A DNA stretch of 64,000 nucleotides from Streptococcus oralis (GTDB taxonomy: Bacteria; Bacillota; Bacilli; Lactobacillales; Streptococcaceae), in assembly GCF_024399415.1 (NCBI RefSeq), contig NZ_CP029257.1, positions 581,501-645,500 on the forward strand. Reading direction: 5' to 3'. The notes under the pieces were generated by a model that saw only the letters and a list, made by a program, of their open reading frames with translations, did not search any database and was not told where the DNA came from. The translations under genes were made by a program, and so were the position numbers. Numbering within the stretch: position 1 is the stretch's first letter; every line of letters starts with the position of its first letter. This document shows positions 18,727-27,632 of this stretch, piece by piece.

Positions 18727-19107
18727 ATGAAAACAAAAGCACTTGCTCGCGTAAATGCGATTTTTGGTCTTATTTCAGGTATCGTCTTGCTGTTGGCACC
18801 TCTTGTTATGTTTATGATAGCTGTCGGGGCTGCTGCGGCGACGGAGGACTCGGATGCAACAGTTGGTATATTGACGATTTTTTCAATCATTTTGGCATTG
18901 GTAAAAATTGCTGTCTTGGTTTTAGGAATTGTGTCTATTGTCTATTACAAGGACGATGAACGTGTGACCCCTGCACCGTCTGTTTTGTTTATCGTAGGTG
19001 GTTCTGTTGGATTGATCCCATTCTTGGGATGGGTAGGAGGAATTCTGACAATCATTGGTGGTTCCCTCTATTTTGGACTTTTGAAAAAATTCGAGATTCA
19101 AGAATAA
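18727..19107 (+). CDS. Small membrane protein paired with zmp2
   Basis: A 126-residue protein with four hydrophobic segments (about residues 12-36, 46-76, 86-100 and 103-120), short charged loops and no signal peptide or known catalytic motif. It is a paralogue of the gene at 24983: both begin with a basic stretch, share an FIVGG/FIIGG...G(W)(V/I)GG C-terminal pair and have an acidic loop (YYKDDE / YFEEDQ) before Pro-Ser-(V/I)-LF. Each follows a zmp gene and has its own conserved promoter. Position suggests a role tied to protease export, anchoring or maturation, but that is inference. It resembles generic DUF4064-type streptococcal membrane proteins. RBS AAGGAG at 18715-18720. Confidence 0.8.
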   Translation: MKTKALARVNAIFGLISGIVLLLAPLVMFMIAVGAAAATEDSDATVGILTIFSIILALVKIAVLVLGIVSIVYYKDDERVTPAPSVLFIVGGSVGLIPFLGWVGGILTIIGGSLYFGLLKKFEIQE

Positions 19108-19136
19108 TGACTTTTTGTTAGAAATATTTTCAAATA

Positions 19137-19162
19137 AGAGAAGGCGCTTAGCCTTCTTTTTG
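19137..19162 (+). terminator. Terminator after small membrane gene 1
   Basis: AGAAGGC-GCTTA-GCCTTCT followed by TTTT. Confidence 0.85.
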
Positions 19163-19231
19163 TGTCATCAACCAGGGGTAAATTTGACAGGATAAATAAG
19201 CTTTTACATTCATAAAATTCAAAGTATTTAT

Positions 19232-19262
19232 TTGAGACAAGGAAGTATTTTTATAGTATAAT
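19232..19262 (+). promoter_or_regulatory. Possible promoter of zmp3
   Basis: TATAAT at 19257-19262 with TTGAGA 19 bases upstream (19232-19237). The spacer is long, so the -35 is uncertain. This leader is unlike that of zmp1 and zmp2. Confidence 0.4.
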
Positions 19263-19341
19263 GGTGGATGTGAAATACCTATATCAAAATATAATGCTAG
19301 TTATTTTCTTGATAGAGGTTGAATAGTTGAGAGGATTTAGA

Positions 19342-22300
19342 ATGAAAAAGTTTTTTGGAGAGAAGCAGCATCGTTTCTCCTTACGAAAATTAGCAATTGG
19401 ACTTGTGTCAGCTTCGATTTCAAGCCTATTTTTTGTGTCCATTGCTAGTAGTGGAACCGTATTTGCTCAAGAAAATGCAGCTGTTCACTACAAATATGTG
19501 ACGGATACAGAGCTAAGTAGTCAAGAGAAGGACTTGATTGTAAAGGACATTCCTAAAATTGCGGAAGATAGTGAGAGCACCTATTATCTAGTCTACCGTA
19601 TGGATGAGAAAGCCCAGCTAGGTCAGTTGCCCAATACAGGTGGGCAGAATAGCTTTACTAGTGTTTTAACTGGTGGAGCCTTGGCTTCGATTGGCCTCCT
19701 CATTTTTGTCGTATCGAAAAAGAAAGGCAAAAAGAAAGCTCTCTTGAATGTGATTTTGGTAACAGGGATGGGCAGCGGTTTAGCTTCTTCAGTTCAGGCT
19801 ATTGAAAATCAACTTTTGCTCCAGTACAATCAAGAATACCAATTATCTCAAGGAGATAGTCTGCCATTGCCACGCGCCTTATCGGGTTATACCTATCTAG
19901 GCTATATTAAGAAAGACAAGGACTCTAGTCAGCAAGAAACTGCTGCTAGGGATCAGAAACTAGACTACACGGTTCAACCTCATTTCCAAACCAACGAAGG
20001 TGGACAAAGGGCAGGAGATGAGCAGAAAGCTCCGTCTCCTACAATCCCTTCTCAAGATTCATCCAATCAAAATCCGTCTGGTCTTGCGAGTGTGGATCCT
20101 CAGGATGAAGTCTTGGCTGGTCGCGTGAACAAACCAGAACTCCTATACAAAGACCAAGCGATTGTAACCAAACTAGACTTTTCAGAAGTGGTGCAGGAAA
20201 ATCCAGAACTAACAGAAGGAACCATCCATGTCAAACAAGAAGGTCGTGCTGGAAAGAAGATTGAACTTGTTCGCATTTTCACAGTTGAAAACCAAGAAAT
20301 TTCTCGGGAAGTTCTCTCAACTAAAGTAGAAGAAGCCTTGCCACGTATAGTTGAGAAAGGGACTAAGAAGGCAGTAGCTGCGAGTGAAGCACCTCAGTCT
20401 GCAAGAAAAGGAGAGCCTGAGACGCAGGCTCCATTACCAGAATATACAGGCGAGCAAGCGGGAGCGGTTGTAGCCCCAGAGACAGCTGAAAAAACAGAAT
20501 ATACAGGCACCCAAGCAGGAGCAGTCGTTGAACCCGAGCAAGTTGCTCCATTGCCTGAGTATCAGGGAACTCAAGCTGGTGCCATTGTTGAACCGGAAAA
20601 AGTTGTGCCAGAGGTTGGGGGCGTCCAGTCAGGGGCTTTGGTGGAACCAGAAACGACTAACAAACCAGACTATACAGGCGAGCAGTCTGGAGCAATCGTA
20701 GAACCGGAACAGGTGCCACCAACACCAGAATATACAGGAACTCAAGCGGGGGCGGTTGTAGCCCCAGAGACAACTGAAACATCAGAATATACAGGCACCC
20801 AAGCAGGAGTCATTGTGGAACCAGAGACCCAGTCTTCCCTACCAGAATATACAGGCACTCAAGCAGGAGCCATCGTTGAACCGGAACAAGTCGCTCCTCT
20901 TCCAGAATATACTGGTAATACTGAGCAAGTAAAACCGGAAGCTCCGACAGAAAAACCAAAAGAAAAAGATCCAGAAAAAACACTTGAATTAAGAAATGTT
21001 TCGGATCTGGAGTTGTATAGTCAGACCAATGGTACTTATAAACAACACGTTTCTTTAGACGGTGTCCCAAGTAATCCAGACACTTACTTTGTCAAGGTTA
21101 AATCTTCGACGTTTAAAGATATCTATCTACCAGTCGCTTCAATAACGGCAGAAATAAAAGATGGTCAGCCAGTTTATAAAATCACAGCCAAGGCTGAGAA
21201 ACTCCAGCAAGAGCTAGAAAATAAATATGTCGATAATTTCACCTTCTACCTAGCTAAGAAGGCTAGAGAGGAAACGACAACCTTTACTTCCTTTAGCAAC
21301 CTAGTCAAAGCTATCAACCAGAATCTCTCTGGAACCTATCATTTAGCATCTAGTTTGAATGCCAATGAAGTGGAGTTGGAGCCTGAAGCTAAATCCTACA
21401 TCAAGGGCATCTTTACTGGTCAGTTGATCGGTGAAAAAGATGGCAAGCAGTATGCTATTGACAACTTGAAAAAACCACTGTTTGAAATTTTGAGTAGTGC
21501 CACAGTAGAAAAATTGAGTCTGAAAAATGTCTCTATTTCAGGTAAAGATGATATCGGTTCACTGGCCTATGAAGCCCGGAATGGCACAAAGATTAAGCAA
21601 GTTCACGTTGATGGTGTTCTCGCCGGTGAACGTGGTATCGGTGGTTTGCTGGCTAAGGCTGAGCAATCAAGTATCACAGAGAGCAGTTTCAAGGGAAGAA
21701 TTATCAACACGTATGAGACGACTGCTGCCTATAATATCGGTGGTCTGGTCGGTCATTTGACAGGTGACAAGGCTTTACTTACTAAGTCAAAAGCGACAGT
21801 AGCCATTTCGTCCAACACAAATAGTTCAGATCAGACAGTGGGTGGTCTTGCAGGTCTAGTAGATCAGGATGCACAAATCCAAGATAGCTATGCTGAAGGC
21901 GATATTAACAATGCCAAGCACTTTGGTAGAGTCGCGGGAGTAGCAGGCTATTTGTGGGATCGAACTTCTAATCTAGAAAAGCATGCTGGAAGATTGACCA
22001 ATGTTCTTAGTGATGTCAATGTAACCAACGGAAATGCCATTACCGGTTACCACTATAATGGAATGAAGGTGAAGGACACATTCAGCAGCAAGGCCAACAG
22101 AGTCTACAATGTCACCTTAGTCAAGGATGAGGTCGTCAGCAAGGAATCCTTTGAAGAAAGAGGAACGATGCTAGATGCTTCCCAAATCGAAAGCAAAAAA
22201 ACAGCCATCAATCCTCTCACTCTACCAACAGTGGAGCCCCTCTCAACAAGTGGCAAGAAAGACAGTGATTTTTCTAAGGTGGCTCATTATCAAGCTAAGC

Positions 22301-24831
22301 GCGCCTTGGCTTATAAGAACATTGAAAAATTGTTATCTTTCTACAACAAGGCAACCATCGTCAAATACGGAAATCTGGTCAATGAGAACAGCCTTTTATA
22401 TCAAAAAGAACTCTTGTCAGCAGTCATGATGAAGGATGACCAAGTCATCACAGACATTATTTCTAACAAACAGACTGCAAACAAACTCTTGCTTCACTAC
22501 AAGGGTCATTCATCTGAGAAGCTCGATCTCAAGTACCAGGCTGATTTTGCCAAATTAGCAGAATATAGTCTAGGAGATACTGGCCTTCTCTATACGCCAA
22601 ACCAATTCTTGTATGACCAAAGCTCTATCATCAAGCAAGTCTTACCAGACTTACAAAAGGTTGACTATCATTCAGAAGCCATCAGAAAGACGCTCGGTAT
22701 TTCTCCAAACGTTAAGCAGACTGAGCTCTATCTAGAGGACCAGTTCGCCAAAACCAAGGAACATCTGGAAGACAGTTTGAAGAAACTCTTGTCAGCAGAT
22801 GCTGGACTTGCTGGTGACAACCCAGTTACCAAGGGCTATCTTGTAGATAAAATCAAACGCAACAAGGAAGCCTTGCTACTTGGTTTGACGTATCTGGAAC
22901 GGTGGTATAACTTCAGCTATGGTCAGGTAAACGTCAAAGACCTTGTTCTGTACCATCTGGACTTCTTTGGTAAGGGAAATGCTTCACCATTAGATACTCT
23001 GATCGAGTTGGGTAAATCTGGCTTTAACAACCTTCTAGCTAAGAACAACGTTGATACTTATTCTATTAGTCTAGCTAGCCATCATGGAACGACAGATTTA
23101 TTTAGCACTCTAGAACATTACCGAAAAGTCTTTTTACCAAATACAAGTAACAATGACTGGTTTAAATCAGAGACTAAGGCTTACATCGTCGAAGAAAAAT
23201 CCACTATCGAAGAGGTGAAAAAGAAGCAAGGACTAGCTGGCACCAAGTATTCTATCGGTGTTTATGATCGCATCACGAGTGCCACATGGAAATACCGCAA
23301 TATGGTCTTGCCTCTCCTTACCTTGCCAGAGAAATCAGTATTTGTCATCTCGACCATGTCCAGCCTAGGATTTGGAGCCTATGATCGCTACCGCAATAGT
23401 GAGCATCAAGCGGGCAAGGCTCTCAATGACTTTGTTGAAGAAAATGCGCGTGAAACAGCCAAACGCCAGCGAGATCACTACGATTATTGGTATCGTATTT
23501 TAGATAATGAGGGACGTGAAAAACTCTATCGTACGATTCTCCTTTATGATGCCTATAAGTTTGGGGATGACACAACATCTGGAAAAGCTACAGTGGAGGC
23601 TAAGTTTGATAGCTCCAATCCAGCCATGAAAAACTTCTTTGGCCCAGTTGGCAATAAGGTAGTACACAATCAGCATGGAGCCTACGCAACAGGTGATGGA
23701 GTCTATTATATGTCTTACCGTATGCTGGACAAGGATGGAGCCATTACTTATACCCATGAAATGACCCATGATTCCGATCAGGATATCTACCTTGGCGGCT
23801 ATGGTCGAAGAAGTGGCTTGGGACCAGAGTTCTTTGCAAAAGGTTTATTGCAAGCCCCTGACCAACCAAGTGACGCAACCATTACCATCAATTCTATCTT
23901 GAGACACTCAAAATCAGATAGTACAGAGGGATCCCGTCTGCAAGTCTTGGATCCGACAGAGAGATTCCAAAACGCAACAGATCTTCAGAACTATGTCCAC
24001 AACATGTTTGATCTTATCTACATGCTGGAATACCTCGAAGGGCAATCAATCGTTAAGAAACTGAATGTTTACCAGAAAATGGCGGCTCTCAGAAAAATTG
24101 AGAACAAGTATGTAAAAGATCCAGCAGATGGAAATGAGGTTTACGCCACTAACGTAGTCAAAGAATTGACAGAAGCAGAGGCTCAAAAACTAACTAACTT
24201 TGATAGTTTGATTGACCATAACATCTTATCAGCTCGTGAGTACCAATCTGGAGACTACGAGCGAAATGGCTACTATACCATTAAACTCTTTGCCCCAATC
24301 TATTCAGCTCTCAGCAGTGAGAAAGGCACGCCAGGGGACCTTATGGGACGTCGGATCGCTTACGAACTTTTGGCTGCCAAAGGTTTTAAGGATGGTATGG
24401 TACCTTATATCTCAAATCAATACGAAGAAGCTGCCAAACAAAAAGGTCAAACTATCAATCTCTATGGGAAAGAACGAGGATTGGTGACCGATAAACTTGT
24501 ATTGGACAAGGTATTTGAAGGCAAGTATGCATCTTGGGCTGCCTTTAAGAAAGCCATGTATAAAGAACGTGTGGATCAGTTTGAAAACTTGAAACAAGTG
24601 ACCTTTAAAGATCCGACAAAACCATGGCCAAGCTATGGGACCAAGACCATCAATCAAGTGAGTGAATTGCAAGCCCTCATGGATCAAGCTGTTCTCAAGG
24701 ATGCTGTAAGTCCTCGTTGGAGCAACTATAATCCAGAGTATGATAGTGCCGTTCATAAGTTGAAGAGAGCAATCTTTAAAGCTTATCTTGACCAAACAAA
24801 CGACTTCAGAACCTCTATTTTTAAGAAATAA
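19342..24831 (+). CDS. iga: M26 zinc metalloprotease, IgA1-protease-like (zmp3)
   Basis: A 1829-residue surface protease. ATG 19342 is preferred over TTG 19327 because GAGAGGA sits 6 bases upstream. The signal region is KFFGEKQHRFSLRKLAIGLVS and LPNTG is at 96-100, followed by two membrane-like segments. One G5 domain (~258-343) is followed by eight ~20-residue repeats (363-526; consensus PEYTGTQAGAIVEPE). An M26 N-terminal region starts near 547 and GLUG repeats span ~763-870. The zinc site is H1472-E-M-T-H with Glu1496. It lacks the FIVAR units of zmp1 and zmp2. Its zinc region (DSDQDIYLGGYGRRSG) and C-terminus differ from zmp1/zmp2 and match my recollection of streptococcal IgA1 protease, which cuts the hinge of human IgA1. 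That assignment is from memory and could be wrong; family membership is sure. Confidence 0.82.
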   Translation: MKKFFGEKQHRFSLRKLAIGLVSASISSLFFVSIASSGTVFAQENAAVHYKYVTDTELSSQEKDLIVKDIPKIAEDSESTYYLVYRMDEKAQLGQLPNTGGQNSFTSVLTGGALASIGLLIFVVSKKKGKKKALLNVILVTGMGSGLASSVQAIENQLLLQYNQEYQLSQGDSLPLPRALSGYTYLGYIKKDKDSSQQETAARDQKLDYTVQPHFQTNEGGQRAGDEQKAPSPTIPSQDSSNQNPSGLASVDPQDEVLAGRVNKPELLYKDQAIVTKLDFSEVVQENPELTEGTIHVKQEGRAGKKIELVRIFTVENQEISREVLSTKVEEALPRIVEKGTKKAVAASEAPQSARKGEPETQAPLPEYTGEQAGAVVAPETAEKTEYTGTQAGAVVEPEQVAPLPEYQGTQAGAIVEPEKVVPEVGGVQSGALVEPETTNKPDYTGEQSGAIVEPEQVPPTPEYTGTQAGAVVAPETTETSEYTGTQAGVIVEPETQSSLPEYTGTQAGAIVEPEQVAPLPEYTGNTEQVKPEAPTEKPKEKDPEKTLELRNVSDLELYSQTNGTYKQHVSLDGVPSNPDTYFVKVKSSTFKDIYLPVASITAEIKDGQPVYKITAKAEKLQQELENKYVDNFTFYLAKKAREETTTFTSFSNLVKAINQNLSGTYHLASSLNANEVELEPEAKSYIKGIFTGQLIGEKDGKQYAIDNLKKPLFEILSSATVEKLSLKNVSISGKDDIGSLAYEARNGTKIKQVHVDGVLAGERGIGGLLAKAEQSSITESSFKGRIINTYETTAAYNIGGLVGHLTGDKALLTKSKATVAISSNTNSSDQTVGGLAGLVDQDAQIQDSYAEGDINNAKHFGRVAGVAGYLWDRTSNLEKHAGRLTNVLSDVNVTNGNAITGYHYNGMKVKDTFSSKANRVYNVTLVKDEVVSKESFEERGTMLDASQIESKKTAINPLTLPTVEPLSTSGKKDSDFSKVAHYQAKRALAYKNIEKLLSFYNKATIVKYGNLVNENSLLYQKELLSAVMMKDDQVITDIISNKQTANKLLLHYKGHSSEKLDLKYQADFAKLAEYSLGDTGLLYTPNQFLYDQSSIIKQVLPDLQKVDYHSEAIRKTLGISPNVKQTELYLEDQFAKTKEHLEDSLKKLLSADAGLAGDNPVTKGYLVDKIKRNKEALLLGLTYLERWYNFSYGQVNVKDLVLYHLDFFGKGNASPLDTLIELGKSGFNNLLAKNNVDTYSISLASHHGTTDLFSTLEHYRKVFLPNTSNNDWFKSETKAYIVEEKSTIEEVKKKQGLAGTKYSIGVYDRITSATWKYRNMVLPLLTLPEKSVFVISTMSSLGFGAYDRYRNSEHQAGKALNDFVEENARETAKRQRDHYDYWYRILDNEGREKLYRTILLYDAYKFGDDTTSGKATVEAKFDSSNPAMKNFFGPVGNKVVHNQHGAYATGDGVYYMSYRMLDKDGAITYTHEMTHDSDQDIYLGGYGRRSGLGPEFFAKGLLQAPDQPSDATITINSILRHSKSDSTEGSRLQVLDPTERFQNATDLQNYVHNMFDLIYMLEYLEGQSIVKKLNVYQKMAALRKIENKYVKDPADGNEVYATNVVKELTEAEAQKLTNFDSLIDHNILSAREYQSGDYERNGYYTIKLFAPIYSALSSEKGTPGDLMGRRIAYELLAAKGFKDGMVPYISNQYEEAAKQKGQTINLYGKERGLVTDKLVLDKVFEGKYASWAAFKKAMYKERVDQFENLKQVTFKDPTKPWPSYGTKTINQVSELQALMDQAVLKDAVSPRWSNYNPEYDSAVHKLKRAIFKAYLDQTNDFRTSIFKK
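20430..20925 (+). repeat. ~60-bp coding repeats in zmp3 (8 units)
   Basis: Eight imperfect units of 18-20 codons with consensus PEYTGTQAGAIVEPE plus a variable 4-5 residue linker. Spacer-like, Pro/Glu-rich stalk between the anchor and the protease domain. Confidence 0.9.
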
Positions 24832-24844
24832 GGGTTGGAAAATG

Positions 24845-24876
24845 AAAAGGGAGGATCGACAGATCTTCTCTTTTTA
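24845..24876 (+). terminator. Terminator after zmp3
   Basis: AAAAGGGAGGATC-GACA-GATCTTCTCTTTTT stem-loop with a T-run and G-U pairs. Confidence 0.75.
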
Positions 24877-24927
24877 TGTTCGGATGTCTGAAAGCAGGTA
24901 GGCGATTTGTTTGTGACGGAGAAGGTC

Positions 24928-24956
24928 TTTTGTTTCTGGAGCAAATATGGTAGAAT
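24928..24956 (+). promoter_or_regulatory. Promoter of small membrane gene 2
   Basis: TTTTGT (24928-24933), 17 bases, extended -10 TGG-TAGAAT (24951-24956). Same layout and sequence core as the promoter at 18666-18694. Confidence 0.55.
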
Positions 24957-24982
24957 GATAGCTACGAGAGAAGGAGGTTTTT

Positions 24983-25363
24983 ATGGAGAGAGATAGATTG
25001 GTTCGACTCAATTGGAGACTGGGCATGGTGGCAGGCATAACCTTGCTTTTGGGACCTGTCCTACGATTTTTGCTATCCTATACTGGTGCCATCATCTATA
25101 AAGATCCTTCAAAGGTGCTGGTCGTCACGGTAACCTTTTCCTTGCTCCTGACATTTTTTAAGATTTTGATGATTGCATTAGGGACCTTTATGTTAATCTA
25201 TTTCGAAGAAGATCAACAACTTCGAAAGCTACCTTCTATTTTATTTATCATTGGTGGCGTGCTGGGCTTTCTTTCAGCGACCGAGTGGATAGGAGGATTT
25301 CTAATCATTAAAGGCGCTGTTTCTTTTTCTAAATTTTTGAAAGAAGTCCGTGGCCTTGTCTGA
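24983..25363 (+). CDS. Small membrane protein paired with zmp3
   Basis: A 126-residue, four-helix membrane protein, the same length as its paralogue at 18727 and with the same pattern: hydrophobic pair, acidic loop (YFEEDQQLRKLPSILF), then a Gly-rich final pair (FIIGGVLGF, EWIGGFLIIKG). RBS AGAAGGAGG sits 7 bases before the ATG. It follows zmp3 after a terminator and has its own promoter. The function is unknown; the recurrent pairing with proteases of this family is the main clue. The N-terminus is more basic than in the paralogue (MERDRLVRLNWRLG). Confidence 0.8.
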   Translation: MERDRLVRLNWRLGMVAGITLLLGPVLRFLLSYTGAIIYKDPSKVLVVTVTFSLLLTFFKILMIALGTFMLIYFEEDQQLRKLPSILFIIGGVLGFLSATEWIGGFLIIKGAVSFSKFLKEVRGLV

Positions 25364-25373
25364 TAGTCTAGTG

Positions 25374-25403
25374 AAACAATCCGTTTGAGGGTTGTTTTTT
25401 TAT
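25374..25403 (+). terminator. Terminator after small membrane gene 2
   Basis: AAACAATCC-GTTTGA-GGGTTGTTT (one G-U pair) followed by T-run. Confidence 0.75.
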
Positions 25404-25498
25404 TTAAAGAATTATCTGGCAAAAGAATATGTTAGCAAAATGCTTTTTTATAAGAAAACATGATGTCATACAACTTGAAAAAATAAAAAGAGAATATT

Positions 25499-25984
25499 AT
25501 GAAACAATCTTTCATTACATCGTATTTAACATTCTATTTAAAAGCTTCCATTGCTTTAGAGGGAGTCTTTATAAAAACTTCTAACCCTAATACTATTTTA
25601 AAAGTTATTCCACTGGGTTCTCAAAATAAAACAATTCCTGTTGATCATGTTGCAAGTGTAGATAGTTCATTTCATCTTGATTTCAAATCATTTGCTTGGG
25701 GTATCATTTTCGCTCTTATTGGCCTTTCAATGATGCAAAATTCATTTATCGGAGGATTGATATTAGCGGTTTATGGTGTATTAACAGTGCTAAGTGCTTT
25801 TCAAACTCTACTAGTTTTGCATCTTACTTCTGGTGGAACACATGTTGTCAGTGTGGTAGTATTTGAAAAAGCTAATCTTGAAAATTGCAAAGAAACAATT
25901 GAAGGTCTAATTCATAATCGTTACAATGATACTAATGTAACTAAGAATACTGATCGTTTAATTGATGCTTTAAATAACAAATAA
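25499..25984 (+). CDS. Uncharacterised membrane protein
   Basis: A 161-residue protein. The N-terminal ~60 residues are soluble and beta-rich in appearance (LEGVFIKTSNPNTILKVIPL). Two adjacent membrane segments follow (about 68-85 and 86-112: WGIIFALIGLSMM and FIGGLILAVYGVL), then a soluble C-terminal tail rich in Asn/Lys. This layout resembles bacterial membrane proteins that carry a small PH-like domain around a helical hairpin, but I see no diagnostic motif. The coding sequence is more AT-rich than gpmA next door, hinting at separate acquisition. RBS is weak (AAAGAGAATATT). It is a single gene, ended by the hairpin at 26032. Confidence 0.65.
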   Translation: MKQSFITSYLTFYLKASIALEGVFIKTSNPNTILKVIPLGSQNKTIPVDHVASVDSSFHLDFKSFAWGIIFALIGLSMMQNSFIGGLILAVYGVLTVLSAFQTLLVLHLTSGGTHVVSVVVFEKANLENCKETIEGLIHNRYNDTNVTKNTDRLIDALNNK

Positions 25985-26031
25985 TTGCAATCGTTTCTTG
26001 ATTGAATATCGCGAATTAATAATATCTAGAT

Positions 26032-26056
26032 GAGAGGACACCGTTCTCTCTTTTTA
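26032..26056 (+). terminator. Terminator before gpmA
   Basis: GAGAGGAC-ACC-GTTCTCTC with a T-run. Confidence 0.7.
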
Positions 26057-26147
26057 GTTGATTTTAACTAGCTTTTTTGTGAAAAATTGTGTAAAATAGA
26101 ATAGATAAACGAGGGAAACCTCGAAAAATAAAAGGAGAATCCATCTA

Positions 26148-26840
26148 ATGGTAAAATTGGTTTTTGCTCGCCACGGTGAGTCTGAATGGAACAAAGCTAA
26201 CCTTTTCACTGGTTGGGCTGATGTTGATTTGTCTGAAAAAGGTACACAACAAGCGATTGACGCTGGTAAATTGATCAAAGAAGCTGGTATCGAATTTGAC
26301 CAAGCTTACACTTCAGTATTGAAACGTGCAATCAAAACAACAAACTTGGCTCTTGAAGCTTCTGACCAATTGTGGGTTCCAGTTGAAAAATCATGGCGTT
26401 TGAACGAACGTCACTACGGTGGTTTGACTGGTAAAAACAAAGCTGAAGCTGCGGAACAATTTGGTGATGAGCAAGTTCACATCTGGCGTCGTTCATACGA
26501 TGTATTGCCTCCAAACATGGATCGTGATGATGAGCATTCAGCACACACTGACCGTCGTTACGCTTCACTTGACGACTCAGTTATCCCAGATGCTGAAAAC
26601 TTGAAAGTGACTTTGGAACGTGCCCTTCCATTCTGGGAAGACAAAATCGCTCCAGCACTTAAAGATGGTAAAAACGTATTCGTAGGAGCTCACGGTAACT
26701 CAATCCGTGCCCTTGTAAAACACATCAAACGCTTGTCAGACGACGAAATCATGGACGTGGAAATCCCTAACTTCCCACCATTGGTATTCGAATTCGACGA
26801 AAAATTGAATGTAGTTTCTGAATACTACCTTGGAAAATAA
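26148..26840 (+). CDS. gpmA: 2,3-bisphosphoglycerate-dependent phosphoglycerate mutase
   Basis: A 230-residue glycolytic enzyme interconverting 3- and 2-phosphoglycerate. The phosphohistidine is H9 in ARHGESEWN, the second active-site His is H182 in GAHGNSIRA, and the [11 protein letters not shown] and [12 protein letters not shown] blocks are present. The length is typical of dPGM. A strong GGAG Shine-Dalgarno (AAAGGAGAA) precedes the ATG, and codon use is strongly biased as in highly expressed genes. It is monocistronic, with its own upstream promoter region and a strong terminator. Confidence 0.98.
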   Translation: MVKLVFARHGESEWNKANLFTGWADVDLSEKGTQQAIDAGKLIKEAGIEFDQAYTSVLKRAIKTTNLALEASDQLWVPVEKSWRLNERHYGGLTGKNKAEAAEQFGDEQVHIWRRSYDVLPPNMDRDDEHSAHTDRRYASLDDSVIPDAENLKVTLERALPFWEDKIAPALKDGKNVFVGAHGNSIRALVKHIKRLSDDEIMDVEIPNFPPLVFEFDEKLNVVSEYYLGK

Positions 26841-26855
26841 TCTATAAACAGAAAG

Positions 26856-26878
26856 CCTAGGAATTCCTAGGTTTTTTT
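26856..26878 (+). terminator. Terminator of gpmA
   Basis: Perfect 16-base palindrome CCTAGGAATTCCTAGG followed by seven T. Confidence 0.85.
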
Positions 26879-26965
26879 GTATCTAAGTTTAAAAAAAGGC
26901 AATTTAGCTAATTGAAAAAGTATAAAATGAGAGGATATAGCTTATGAAATAGTAAGTTGTATGAA

Positions 26966-27538
26966 TTAATCTTCTTTTGATTCGTAGCTCCAGTGTTCGT
27001 AGTTATAGGTTGATAAGATTATATCCGTGATTTCTTCCGGTTCTTCTTGAGCTCCCCCAGCAATCCAAAGAGAAATAATTCCTTCAATACTTGATAAGAA
27101 GATTTCCAAAGCGTATTTGTGAGGAATTTGGAAGTTTTCAGATAAGAAATGACGAGTCTTTTCTTTTTGATTTTCAGTTAGAATAATGCTACTTAGAAAT
27201 TCACGAATTGCACCACGAAAGTCTATGTAATGACTTTGGGACAAGGCGTTAATAAGGCGTTCGTTCGAACGTAATATATAGAAGTTGGCTAACATAAACT
27301 TTCTAGGCGATTCTCTTTCTTTTTCTAAAAAAATGTAGAGCTGGGAAATAATTTCACTTTTAAAACTGTCAATCATTTGATATTTGTCTTCATAGTGTAG
27401 ATAGAAAGTTCCCCTATTAATTCCTGCCCGTTTACAGAGCTTACTAATTGATATATTTTCAAATTTATCCTCTGATAGCAGCTGAATCAAAGCTTCTTTG
27501 ATATCTTCCTTAGTAGTAGTTTTTCGTTTCTGAACCAT
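26966..27538 (-). CDS. TetR/AcrR-family transcriptional repressor
   Basis: A 190-residue regulator. The N-terminal HTH (about residues 10-55) reads DIKEALIQLLSEDKFENISI followed by KLCKRAGINRGTFYLHY, the TetR recognition helix pattern. The C-terminal ligand domain is helical and related to the DhaS/YfiR-like subgroup. It is transcribed divergently from the ABC exporter at 27680-31082, with 141 bases between. Two identical operator-like palindromes there cover its own promoter and that of the exporter, so autorepression together with exporter control is likely. The ligand is unknown and probably an exported amphipathic compound. Confidence 0.93.
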   Translation of the reverse strand: MVQKRKTTTKEDIKEALIQLLSEDKFENISISKLCKRAGINRGTFYLHYEDKYQMIDSFKSEIISQLYIFLEKERESPRKFMLANFYILRSNERLINALSQSHYIDFRGAIREFLSSIILTENQKEKTRHFLSENFQIPHKYALEIFLSSIEGIISLWIAGGAQEEPEEITDIILSTYNYEHWSYESKED

Positions 27539-27557
27539 TTTATCTTCCTTCTTCTTA

Positions 27558-27576
27558 AATCAACACTTTGTTGATT
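27558..27576. promoter_or_regulatory. TetR operator 1
   Basis: AATCAACA-CTT-TGTTGATT, perfect 8-bp arms. It sits just downstream of the start of transcription predicted for the tetR promoter and upstream of the exporter -35. Confidence 0.8.
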
Positions 27577-27584
27577 TTTGATTA

Positions 27585-27613
27585 TTGCTTTTTGACTTAG
27601 CCCATTATATAAT
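27585..27613 (+). promoter_or_regulatory. Exporter promoter
   Basis: TTGCTT (27585-27590), 17-base spacer, TATAAT (27608-27613). The predicted transcription start falls just before operator 2. Confidence 0.7.
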
Positions 27614-27632
27614 ATTTGTGATTTAGAATCAA
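27604..27632 (-). promoter_or_regulatory. tetR promoter, overlapping the exporter promoter
   Basis: On the minus strand TTGATT (27632-27627), 17-base spacer, TATAAT (27609-27604). Its -35 lies inside operator 2 and its -10 overlaps the exporter -10. Confidence 0.7.

Noticed and set aside
27592..27597. TTGACT as the -35 of the exporter promoter
   Set aside because: Only 10 bases from the TATAAT box; TTGCTT at 27585 gives the correct 17-base spacing.
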